Of a DNA stretch of 64,000 nucleotides, positions 8,731 to 16,519 are shown in pieces; position 1 is the stretch's first letter, and every line of letters begins with the position of its first letter. The notes below the pieces were generated by a model, which was not told the origin of the DNA, did no database searches, and saw only the letters and a list, made by a program, of their open reading frames with translations. The translations under genes were made by a program, and so were the position numbers. The stretch is taken from the NCBI GenBank assembly GCA_001880285.1, contig CP016269.1, positions 2,552,501 through 2,616,500 on the forward strand. The letters are read 5' to 3'. Source of the stretch: Flavobacteriaceae bacterium UJ101. Lineage in GTDB: Bacteria > Bacteroidota > Bacteroidia > Flavobacteriales > UJ101.

Positions 8731-9099
8731 TTAGTTTTGTATTAATTCATTAATTTCAGTAAGCACTTTTTTGATGGAAAAAGGTTTTGATAAATAAAGA
8801 TCCGCACCTAGGCTTAATCCTTTATCAATATCAGCGGTTTTGTTTTTGGCAGAAAGAAAAATAACTTTCGTATGTTTTAGTTGATCATTTTGTTTAATTT
8901 GTTTTAATGTTTCGTAACCGTCTACATTGGGCATCATAATATCCAGTAGAATAACATCAGGTATATTTTGTTCTAAAATGGTTAAGGCTTCATCACCATC
9001 TCGAGCAATAAATACTTCAAAATGATTCTTTTTAAAAGCATATTCTAACGCCATTACAATATTGGGTTCATCGTCTACAATCAAAATCTTTTTTTTCAT
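8731..9099 (-). CDS. Response regulator, receiver domain only
   Basis: A single CheY-like receiver domain with no DNA-binding output domain. Using the ATG at 9099 (MKKKILIVDDEP), 122 residues are made: acidic pair in IVDDEP, phospho-acceptor Asp53 in VILLDIMMPN, switch Ser in VIFLSAK and Lys105 in YLSKPF. The ATG at 9099 forms an ATGA overlap with the kinase stop at 9096, which favours it over the ATG at 9105. It sits between the symporter-fused kinase and acs. Lacking an output domain, it must act by protein contact or phosphorelay; its target is not in the window. Confidence 0.92.
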   Translation of the reverse strand: MKKKILIVDDEPNIVMALEYAFKKNHFEVFIARDGDEALTILEQNIPDVILLDIMMPNVDGYETLKQIKQNDQLKHTKVIFLSAKNKTADIDKGLSLGADLYLSKPFSIKKVLTEINELIQN

Positions 9100-11777
9100 G
9101 AACATGGAATTTTAAACTCTAATTTAGCACCTTGTGTATAGGTTGAATCAGCCCATATAACCCCTTTGTGACTTTCTATAATACGTTTACAAATGGCTAA
9201 TCCAAACCCACTTCCGAGTGGTTTTTTAATATTTTGGTTTTTAGATTGATAGAATTTATCGAAGATAAAGGGAATGTCATCTGTGGGTATTCCTTTACCA
9301 TTATCTTGAACAGAAAGATACAATTGATTTTCTTTTTTACGAGCATAAATTTGAATAAAACCTTTTTTAGGTTCACAAAATTTTAAAGCATTGGAAATTA
9401 GATTTGTCATAACCTGTATGATTCGGTCTTCATCGTAAAAAACTTGAAAGTCTTTTTCAGTAGTGTTTTTTATTTGTATTTCTTTTGTTGATGCAATATG
9501 TGCGATTCCATTGATTACTTTATGTAAGGTTTGTTGAATGGAATATTCTTGAATATCCAATTGTTCTCTTCCTGAAGCTAACTTTTCTAAATCGAGAATA
9601 TTATTAATTAACCTAGACAAACGATCGGAATCGTAAAGAATATTCTTTAAAAATTGTTGTTTAAGTTCCGAAGGCATATCATGGTCCATTAAAACTTCAC
9701 TCGCTGCTCGGATAGAGGTTAACGGTGTTTTTAATTCATGTGCAACGGTATCTAAAAAATCATCTTTTTGTAAGTTGAGTAATTGGAGTTCTTTGTTAGC
9801 TTCCTTTAATTGATGGGTTAAGGCCGTTAATTGATTCGATTGTTCTTTCAAAATACGATTGGTAGAAATCGTTTCTTTTGATTCTTCTAGTATTTTTAAA
9901 ACTTCTTGAATACTGATTTCTTCTTCTTTTACTACATTAGATATCAATATTTTGGCAGAAGCACTTCCAATAGATCCAGTGAGTAATTTTTCAGCAAAAT
10001 TGATCAGCTTAGCATTGGCCATTTGAATGTCTTTGGAAATATTGTGCTTTTGGTAAAATAGATTTAAAGCCCTTTCTGTTCTATATTCTCCTAAAAATCG
10101 ATTTAAGACATTTCGAATATCATCTACATAAGCTTCTCCTTTCCATACATATGAATTTTCTTGTGCAATCGTATGTGAATTGTTTACAATCATTTCAGCG
10201 TAATTACGCTCACGATAGTTAACTTTAGAAGAAAGAGAAAAGTATAAGTAGCAAATTAAATTAAAAAATAAACTCCAAAAAACAGAATGAGCAGCAGGTG
10301 AAAGAAAATCGATTCCAAAAAGTTGATAAGGTTTTAAAGCCGTAATTCCCCAGGGACCTAATTGTGAGAAATTAGAATCGTTTAAAATGGTATCCGTGAT
10401 AAAAGGAGCGATGAGGGTATAAGTGGTAATTCCAAAACCGACTAGAATACCTATAATGGCTGCTTTTGAGGTTCCCCTGTTCCAAAATAATCCGATTAAA
10501 AAAGCAGGCGCTAATTGTGCAATAATCGTAAAAGACATTAATCCAATGGAAAATAAGGAACGTTCTACGGAAAATAAAACATAAAAGAAATAGGCAAAAA
10601 TAATCAGTGAAAAAATAGAAATTCTACGAATGTTTTTGATATAGGTTGCATTTTTCTCTTGATTACTTTGACTTAATTTAGAAATAAAACCATAGGGAAT
10701 AATCAAGTTGTTACTGAGCATGGTTGATAAGGCTAGGGTAGAAATTAAAATCATAGAAATGATAGCAGAAAATCCACCAAAAAATACCAAACACGCTAAG
10801 AAAATATGGTTGTTTTCTAGCGGTATTAACAGAGAAAAGTAATCTGGATTGGCTTTTGGGGAAATAGTTAGCAAACCACCCCACGCAATAAAGATTACAA
10901 ATAAATTGAACAATAAAAGGTACAAAGGAAACAGCCAAATAGATTTTTTTAAATATTTCTCTCTATCATTTTCTACAACAGCAACATGAAATTGTCTCGG
11001 AAGCAAGAAAATAGCTAAAAAGGACAACAAAATCATGAAAAACCAATTTAATCCGGCTTCTAAGCCATTTAAAGTAGTAAGGTTTTTAAAATTTTCATGA
11101 GTTGTTATTTGGTTATAAATAGCAGTTGGACCATCAAATACAAAATAGGTAACATAAATTCCAATGATTAAAAAGAAAATAAGTTTAATAATCGATTCAA
11201 AAGCAATGGAAGCAATAATTCCTTTTTTTCTTTCAGAGGCATCTGTTTTTTGAGTACCAAAGAAGGCTGTGAATAAAGCGAGCAATACTGCAATATAAAA
11301 TGTTAAATCTTTGAAAATAGTGGTAGAATCAGAAGAAACACTATGGGTTATGATTTCAAAAGTTTCAGATAGGGCCTTTAATTGTAAAGATATATAAGGA
11401 ACAATTCCTATTAAACATATTAAAGTAACCAAAGCACCTAAAGTACGACTATTTCCGTAACGTAAAGAAATAAAATCTGCAATAGAAGAAATTTTTTGTT
11501 GTTTTGAGATACGAATCATTTTTCGCATGATGACAATCCATAGAGGAAAGGCAATGAGAGGTCCTAAATAAATTGTAAGAAAATGAATTCCTGAAGAAGC
11601 TGCAATACCCACACTTCCATAATAGGTCCATGCTGAACAATAAACAGCCAAGGATAGAGTGTAGATATAAGGGTTGTTGACCCATTTACTTTTGGCATTT
11701 TTTTCTGCCCATAAGGCTATAAAAAATAGGCAAACAAAATATAATAGAATGATAATGACTAAAACCGGACTACTCAT
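9096..11777 (-). CDS. Hybrid sodium:solute-symporter / sensor histidine kinase (CbrA-like)
   Basis: An 893-residue inner-membrane sensor. Residues 1 to about 520 form a 13-helix SSS/SLC5 transporter-like domain (AVYCSAWTYYGSVG, then repeated hydrophobic helices). A cytoplasmic linker and a coiled coil (~620-670, ending ELQLLNLQKDDF) precede the HisKA box VAHELKTPLTS with His680, N box NLISNALKF, G1 DNGKGI and G2 GSGFGL. CbrA of Pseudomonas has the same transporter-plus-kinase architecture. The next gene encodes the receiver partner (ATGA overlap), and the preceding small membrane gene overlaps by 8 bp. Position inside an acetate transport/activation block suggests acetate or related flux is the signal; that is inference. 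Confidence 0.93.
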   Translation of the reverse strand: MSSPVLVIIILLYFVCLFFIALWAEKNAKSKWVNNPYIYTLSLAVYCSAWTYYGSVGIAASSGIHFLTIYLGPLIAFPLWIVIMRKMIRISKQQKISSIADFISLRYGNSRTLGALVTLICLIGIVPYISLQLKALSETFEIITHSVSSDSTTIFKDLTFYIAVLLALFTAFFGTQKTDASERKKGIIASIAFESIIKLIFFLIIGIYVTYFVFDGPTAIYNQITTHENFKNLTTLNGLEAGLNWFFMILLSFLAIFLLPRQFHVAVVENDREKYLKKSIWLFPLYLLLFNLFVIFIAWGGLLTISPKANPDYFSLLIPLENNHIFLACLVFFGGFSAIISMILISTLALSTMLSNNLIIPYGFISKLSQSNQEKNATYIKNIRRISIFSLIIFAYFFYVLFSVERSLFSIGLMSFTIIAQLAPAFLIGLFWNRGTSKAAIIGILVGFGITTYTLIAPFITDTILNDSNFSQLGPWGITALKPYQLFGIDFLSPAAHSVFWSLFFNLICYLYFSLSSKVNYRERNYAEMIVNNSHTIAQENSYVWKGEAYVDDIRNVLNRFLGEYRTERALNLFYQKHNISKDIQMANAKLINFAEKLLTGSIGSASAKILISNVVKEEEISIQEVLKILEESKETISTNRILKEQSNQLTALTHQLKEANKELQLLNLQKDDFLDTVAHELKTPLTSIRAASEVLMDHDMPSELKQQFLKNILYDSDRLSRLINNILDLEKLASGREQLDIQEYSIQQTLHKVINGIAHIASTKEIQIKNTTEKDFQVFYDEDRIIQVMTNLISNALKFCEPKKGFIQIYARKKENQLYLSVQDNGKGIPTDDIPFIFDKFYQSKNQNIKKPLGSGFGLAICKRIIESHKGVIWADSTYTQGAKLEFKIPCS

Positions 11778-11964
11778 AATATTGATTTAGAATATAAAAT
11801 GAGATGATAATGGTTAATAGCCAAATGAAGAAAATAGAAAAATAGAGGATAGGATATCCCAAAATAGTCGTTTCACCATTGAATATAAATACTAAAGGTA
11901 TATTCAATAGAAAAAATAATACAATGGATAAAACGATTAATTTTTGTTCATGTTTTTTCTTCAT
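11770..11964 (-). CDS. Small two-helix membrane protein next to symporter-kinase
   Basis: A 64-residue product with two hydrophobic helices (about residues 9-28 and 36-60), separated by a short polar loop FNGETTILGYP. Size and topology resemble the small DUF4212/DUF485-type partners of SSS symporters, although no signature is shared. Its 3' end overlaps the kinase gene by 8 bp, implying coupled translation. A reasonable inference is that it is the small subunit for the symporter domain of the kinase, as DUF4212 is for the genuine symporter upstream. Function unproven. Confidence 0.75.
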   Translation of the reverse strand: MKKKHEQKLIVLSIVLFFLLNIPLVFIFNGETTILGYPILYFSIFFIWLLTIIISFYILNQYYE

Positions 11965-12060
11965 ATTCTTAAATATAGTAATAAAGGTGTTGTTAGTTTA
12001 TATGATTTATATAAAAAGATTTAAAATTTATACGAATGGAATTGGATTGATTTAAAATGT

Positions 12061-12093
12061 ACCTTGACAAGATCTTAAAAACCTTGTCAAGGT
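12061..12093. terminator. Hairpin downstream of the symporter gene
   Basis: ACCTTGACAAG (12061-12071) pairs with CTTGTCAAGGT (12083-12093). The T run lies on the + strand side, so as a terminator for the - strand symporter gene it is unusual; it may be an attenuating or mRNA-stabilising hairpin between symporter and kinase genes. Confidence 0.5.
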
Positions 12094-12100
12094 TATTTTT

Positions 12101-13801
12101 TTAATGATGTGTTGCTTCACCCGCTCCACTTGGAATTCTAATATTCTCAACAATATCTTGTACTTCTTTTGGTGGTGCAGAAGTAAAATGACAAATTACT
12201 AGAGAAACAATAAAATTCAATAACATGGCAATGGTTCCAAATCCTTCAGGAGAGATTCCAAACCACCATTCATCTTTAGAAGGAAGTTCAGCATCAAACC
12301 ATCCTAGTTTATATTTAATCATATACAATAGCATAGTCGTAATTCCCACAACCATTCCTGCAATAGCACCTTCTTTATTCATTCGTTTATAGAAAATTCC
12401 TAAAATAATAGCAGGGAAGAAGGATGCAGCAGCTAATCCAAATGCTAAGGCGACGACGGCGGCGACAAAACCTGGAGGATTAATTCCAAAATATCCCGCA
12501 ACGCAAACAGCTGCAACAGCAGATAAACGGGCTGCAATTAATTCGTTTTTCTCTGAAATATCAGGTTTAATCATTTTTTTGATTAAATCATGTGAAACAG
12601 AGGCTGAAATGACCAATAATAATCCTGCGGCAGTGGATAATGCAGCGGCTAAACCTCCTGCAGCAACTAATGCAATTACCCAATTAGGTAAGTTAGCAAT
12701 TTCAGGATTAGCCAATACCATGATGTCACGGTCTACTTTTAATTCATTGGTTGCTTTATCGGCTACGTATTGAATCTTACCATCATTGTTTTTGTCGGTA
12801 AAGGTTAAAAGTCCTGTAGTTTCCCATTTGTTAAACCATTCCGGCATTTCAGAATAATTACGGTTGCTTACGGTTTCAATAAGATTGGTACGAGCAAAAG
12901 CGGCCACGGCAGGTGCTGTGGTATATAAAATAGCAATTAAAAACAAGGCTAATCCTGCTGATTTTCGAGCATCTTTTACTTTTTTAACGGTAAAGAAACG
13001 TACAATTACGTGAGGTAAACCAGCTGTACCTACCATTAAAGCTAAGGTAATGGCAAATACATCAATGGTACTTTTAGTTCCTGAGGTATATTCTGAAAAA
13101 CCTAATTCAGTAGAGAGCCCGTCTAGTTTATCGAGTAAATAGGTTCCTGTTCCATCAGCTAAGGTATCTCCAAAACCAAATTGAGGAATAGGATTTCCTG
13201 TCATTTGAATGGAAATAAAGATAGCGGGAACCATGAAAGCAAAAATTAATACACAATATTGAGCAACTTGGGTATAGGTAATACCTTTCATTCCACCTAA
13301 AACAGCGTAGAATAAAACGATAATCATTCCAATGATAACGCCTGTATCAATATCTACTTCTAAAAATCTAGAAAATACCAAACCGACCCCTCTCATTTGC
13401 CCTGCTACATAAGTGAAAGACACGAGTAAAGCACATAGTACTGCTACAAATCGAGCTGTTTTGGAATAGTAGCGATCACCAATAAAATCAGGAACAGTAA
13501 ATTTTCCAAATTTTCGTAAATAAGGAGCTAGAAGTAAGGCAAGAAGTACATAGCCCCCTGTCCAGCCCATTAAATATACAGCACCATCATAACCCGCAAA
13601 GGAAATGATTCCAGCCATGGAAATAAAGGAAGCTGCTGACATCCAATCGGCAGCTGTTGCCATGGCATTGGCTAAAGGAGAAACGCCTCCTCCAGCTACA
13701 TAAAATTCTTTTGTTGAACCGGCTCTTGACCAAATAGCAATTCCGATATATATTGAAAAGGTTACACCTACTAAGATGTACGTCCACATTTGAACATCCA
13801 T
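12101..13801 (-). CDS. Sodium:solute symporter, acetate-permease type
   Basis: A 566-residue SSS-family inner-membrane symporter. The N-terminus (WTYILVGVTFSIYIGIAIW, then GSTKEFYVAGGGVSPL) and the ADWMSAASFISMAG helix are typical of the ActP/YjcG subgroup, which imports acetate and other short monocarboxylates with Na+. About 13 membrane helices can be counted. A periplasmic or loop insertion of ~70 residues (NLIETVSNRNYSEMPEWF through VADKATNELKVD) separates helices in the second half. The DUF4212 small-subunit gene lies 27 bp upstream, the usual pairing. Acetate as substrate is inferred from acs in the same block; no experiment is visible. Confidence 0.92.
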   Translation of the reverse strand: MDVQMWTYILVGVTFSIYIGIAIWSRAGSTKEFYVAGGGVSPLANAMATAADWMSAASFISMAGIISFAGYDGAVYLMGWTGGYVLLALLLAPYLRKFGKFTVPDFIGDRYYSKTARFVAVLCALLVSFTYVAGQMRGVGLVFSRFLEVDIDTGVIIGMIIVLFYAVLGGMKGITYTQVAQYCVLIFAFMVPAIFISIQMTGNPIPQFGFGDTLADGTGTYLLDKLDGLSTELGFSEYTSGTKSTIDVFAITLALMVGTAGLPHVIVRFFTVKKVKDARKSAGLALFLIAILYTTAPAVAAFARTNLIETVSNRNYSEMPEWFNKWETTGLLTFTDKNNDGKIQYVADKATNELKVDRDIMVLANPEIANLPNWVIALVAAGGLAAALSTAAGLLLVISASVSHDLIKKMIKPDISEKNELIAARLSAVAAVCVAGYFGINPPGFVAAVVALAFGLAAASFFPAIILGIFYKRMNKEGAIAGMVVGITTMLLYMIKYKLGWFDAELPSKDEWWFGISPEGFGTIAMLLNFIVSLVICHFTSAPPKEVQDIVENIRIPSGAGEATHH

Positions 13802-13828
13802 ATTCTTTTTGTTTTTAGAGTTAATACA

Positions 13829-14092
13829 TTATTCTTCATCAAATCCATATTTCTTATCCAATTTGTTCATAAGACGAACATAAATAAAAATAAGAATGAC
13901 AAATACATAGATCGAACCTTGTTGTGCAAACCAGAATCCTAGTTTGAAACCACCTATTTGTATAGTATCTAAAGATTCTTTAAATAAAATTCCAGCACCA
14001 TAGGAAACAGCAAACCATATGAGTAACAATATAGTTAGATAACGTAAATTTTCTTTCCAGTAGGCTGTAGCCTTATGTTGTTTTTCTGACAT
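13829..14092 (-). CDS. DUF4212 symporter small subunit
   Basis: An 87-residue protein with two membrane helices (about residues 19-36 and 54-72) and charged ends, fitting the DUF4212 family found beside SSS symporters. YWKENLRYLTILLLIWF and the conserved FWFAQQGSIYVFVILIF are family-typical. It lies 16 bp after the porin gene and 27 bp before the symporter, so all three are probably one transcript. It is expected to associate with the large subunit. Confidence 0.92.
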   Translation of the reverse strand: MSEKQHKATAYWKENLRYLTILLLIWFAVSYGAGILFKESLDTIQIGGFKLGFWFAQQGSIYVFVILIFIYVRLMNKLDKKYGFDEE

Positions 14093-14108
14093 AGTGTATT
14101 GTTTTAAA

Positions 14109-15335
14109 TTATAAATAAATCATCGCTTGTAATGTTACAATGCTGTTGTCTTCATCTCCAAGCTTCTCGTTTTTATATTCTAAAGTGAGTTTAGAATTAT
14201 GACCGCTTAGGTATAAATTAGAACCAATACTAAAAGTACTTCCGTTGTCGCTGATAGCATCGTAATTTCTATTGGCATAGGATACGTAGGGCTGAATTCG
14301 AGGTTTGGTTTTACTTCCAGGGATTAAGTATCCTACATGACCGTAGATCATATCTCCTGTACCGTAAGCACTATAGAGATAGTCTTTTCCATAATCATTG
14401 TTTTGGTAAGTGGCATAAGCAGTAATAGCACTACCATTTTCACCGAGAGGTGCATCATAAAAAGCATCTACAGCAAAAATAGAAACATCATCGCCTTTTA
14501 AGTTACCATTAGTATCAGCAATGACAGAACCGTTTGGATGGCTGAAGAAACCAGCTCCAATATTAAAGACCCTTTTGGTTCCTAAATAAGTACCCACTTT
14601 AAATGGAAGAAAGTTGGATTCTTGATCTAAAAGGTTGTATTCAAAGTAACCAGCAAAGGTTTTTCCGGCATCTTTTGTTCCTAATAAATTGGCTCCGCCA
14701 TAAACGGCTGAACCACCATTTTCGGGAGTTCGTTCATCCAATCCATTTTTAATTGCATCATTAATGGCTACACGGTATTGTAATTTTCCAAATTTTCCTT
14801 TAGCAAAAACACCAATATGACGTGCAAATTGATCTGATAGCCCCAATGTAGCCCATGATTGACGATTGTTATCTAAGGTTAACATGTTTAAGGTACTCTG
14901 ATTATTTAGTCTGGAAATACCATTGAAGTAATGTAATCCACCTCCAACGGTGTGGTTCTTAGCGACTTGATATTGAGCCCAAACATCATGGAAAAATAAT
15001 TCAGCACCATCTCCTTTTCCTAAAGGTTCTAAGGTTGAATTGTTTAAATTGTTTAATCCGAAGTGGGTTAAAATTAAAAATTTGTCTGTGATTTGTGCAT
15101 AAGAGAGAATTCGAGCCCTACGTAAATTAAAATTGGTATGACTTTCATCTTCTGCAACATCGTTATTATAAACACCTTGGACTTGTGCCCATGAAATAAA
15201 GCGAATGTATTTTGATCCGTCTTCATTTAGCTTCAGTTTTATACCTCCATTATAATCTGGAGATCCTTGTGCGAGTACTGTTTGAAAAGCAAATAAACCT
15301 AAGCTAATCAACAGTAGTAAGTGAGTTGTTCTCAT
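14109..15335 (-). CDS. Outer-membrane porin
   Basis: A 408-residue protein with a signal peptide (RTTHLLLLISLGLFAFQTVLAQ, cleavage near 23) and a series of amphipathic beta strands ending in an aromatic/hydrophobic C-terminal strand (IVTLQAMIYL), as expected for a barrel. Segments YIRFISWAQVQGVYN and NFNLRRARI recall the phosphate-selective/OprO-type porin group in Bacteroidota. Given its place at the head of the acetate block, uptake of a small carboxylate is plausible; specificity cannot be read from sequence. A 12-bp palindrome lies 16 bp before its start. Confidence 0.88.
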   Translation of the reverse strand: MRTTHLLLLISLGLFAFQTVLAQGSPDYNGGIKLKLNEDGSKYIRFISWAQVQGVYNNDVAEDESHTNFNLRRARILSYAQITDKFLILTHFGLNNLNNSTLEPLGKGDGAELFFHDVWAQYQVAKNHTVGGGLHYFNGISRLNNQSTLNMLTLDNNRQSWATLGLSDQFARHIGVFAKGKFGKLQYRVAINDAIKNGLDERTPENGGSAVYGGANLLGTKDAGKTFAGYFEYNLLDQESNFLPFKVGTYLGTKRVFNIGAGFFSHPNGSVIADTNGNLKGDDVSIFAVDAFYDAPLGENGSAITAYATYQNNDYGKDYLYSAYGTGDMIYGHVGYLIPGSKTKPRIQPYVSYANRNYDAISDNGSTFSIGSNLYLSGHNSKLTLEYKNEKLGDEDNSIVTLQAMIYL

Positions 15336-15351
15336 AAATAATAAAAGTTTT

Positions 15352-15363
15352 ATATGGCCATAT
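15352..15363. promoter_or_regulatory. Palindrome upstream of porin operon (candidate operator)
   Basis: ATATGGCCATAT is a perfect 12-bp palindrome 16 bp upstream of the porin ATG. GC-containing perfect palindromes are uncommon in this AT-rich leader. It is a candidate site for the zinc-ribbon/HTH protein encoded next door. Confidence 0.4.
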
Positions 15364-15457
15364 TTATGATTATAACATTATGTTTTAATGCTATATAAAG
15401 CTCTTAATTATTTTTTATGATAGAAAAATTAGTATCGTTTTTTGGTAACTAGTATAG

Positions 15458-15877
15458 TTAATCACGAAAACGTTCCCATTTTATCAGCATAAATTTATCT
15501 CCAAGTTCGGTTACAACAACGCCTGCGCCTTGTAAGTTTTGAGTGTTTTGAAAGTAAGATGCCAATTCTGAAGCATTTAGAATTTTGTATGTTGGATGGT
15601 AATTGCTTTTGTAGGGACGTTTGATTCCGTATTTTTTAACCCAATTCATAATACTGACATGAGATATTCCTAATATACGTTCTATTTCACGGTAACTTAA
15701 ACCTTCTAAATAAAGCTGTAATGATTTGTTTACGTAATAATCGTCAATTTTCTTTCCTGTTTTATTGACGGTAAAATAATAGTTGCATTTTTTACATTTG
15801 TAACGCTGTCTATTTTTTATAATACCGCTTTTTACAAACTCTTCAGAATTGCAATTTGGACAGGAGTCAATCTTCAT
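15458..15877 (-). CDS. IS1 InsA-like zinc-ribbon/HTH protein, likely domesticated regulator
   Basis: A 139-residue protein. Residues 1-40 form a zinc ribbon (CPNCNSEEFVKSG, CKKCNYYFTV: two CxxC pairs) and residues 52-82 a helix-turn-helix (GLSYREIERILGISHVSIMNWVKKYG), exactly the layout of IS1 InsA. The ~50-residue C-terminal part (ASELASYFQNTQNLQGAGVVVTELGDKFMLIKWERF) is not the IS1 transposase domain. No DDE catalytic domain, partner ORF or terminal inverted repeats flank it. Therefore I infer a DNA-binding regulator derived from InsA rather than a mobile element. It is 122 bp upstream of the porin gene, same strand, and probably controls the acetate block. Confidence 0.8.
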   Translation of the reverse strand: MKIDSCPNCNSEEFVKSGIIKNRQRYKCKKCNYYFTVNKTGKKIDDYYVNKSLQLYLEGLSYREIERILGISHVSIMNWVKKYGIKRPYKSNYHPTYKILNASELASYFQNTQNLQGAGVVVTELGDKFMLIKWERFRD

Positions 15878-15994
15878 AGATACTAAATTAGCAAATATAT
15901 ATTAAATTAGCAAATTTAGTTTTAAGGTATAATGATATAGGTTGTTATATTCTTTTTGAAAAGAAGTACTATTTTATGTTCTCATTATAATCCT

Positions 15995-16002
15995 TAAATT
16001 TG
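15995..16002 (+). promoter_or_regulatory. Putative -7 box before the 16026 gene
   Basis: TAAATTTG fits TAnnTTTG and lies 24 bp before the ATG at 16026. Confidence 0.5.
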
Positions 16003-16025
16003 TCATAAATAAAAAAATCAAGCAA

Positions 16026-16481
16026 ATGGATCGATTGTGGGTTTTCCAATCTGACAGACCTTTTACAGAAATAGAAACTGAAAAAATTTCAAATAGAATA
16101 AAGCAATACTTATCCCAATGGAATGCGCATGGGATTCCTTTAGAAGGAGGTTTTACGATACGTTATAACCAGTTTATTGTAATTAATGTAGATGAAGAGC
16201 AAGGACAGGCTTCAGGTTGTTCTATTGATAGTTTAACACATATGATTCAAGATCTTGAAAAGGAATTTAATTTATCCTTATTGAATCGAATGAACATTGC
16301 TTATAAAGAGCAAGATAGAGTTAAAATACTTTCATTAAAAGAATTTAAAAATGCAGTAACAACGGGTGATCTTTCTTCCGAAACTATTCTTTTTAATAAT
16401 GCTGTAAGCTCATTAGAAGAGTTTAATACTCAGTGGGAAATACCGATTAAAAATAGTTGGGCTAAAACTTTGGTAAAGTAA
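16026..16481 (+). CDS. Conserved Bacteroidota protein of unknown function
   Basis: A 151-residue cytoplasmic protein beginning MDRLWVFQSDRPFTEIE. Proteins like this are often labelled ABC transporter ATPase in Bacteroidota genomes, but no Walker A, signature or Walker B motif is present, so I do not accept that name. Visible features are a conserved N-terminal WVFQSDR strand, a central beta segment (FTIRYNQFIVINVDEEQGQASGC) and a C-terminal helical end (WEIPIKNSWAKTLV). It is 38 bp upstream of the GH3 fusion gene and probably co-transcribed. Function unknown. Confidence 0.85.
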   Translation: MDRLWVFQSDRPFTEIETEKISNRIKQYLSQWNAHGIPLEGGFTIRYNQFIVINVDEEQGQASGCSIDSLTHMIQDLEKEFNLSLLNRMNIAYKEQDRVKILSLKEFKNAVTTGDLSSETILFNNAVSSLEEFNTQWEIPIKNSWAKTLVK

Positions 16482-16519
16482 TTGTATTATAGTTTAAAAG
16501 AAAAAATCACGAATATAAG

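Noticed and set aside
15458-15877. Active IS1 element
   Set aside because: Only an InsA-like N-terminal part is present; no transposase with DDE residues, no terminal inverted repeats and no target duplication are visible.
16026-16481. ABC transporter ATPase, as such proteins are often labelled
   Set aside because: No Walker A, ABC signature or Walker B motif; 151 residues is too short for an ABC ATPase domain.
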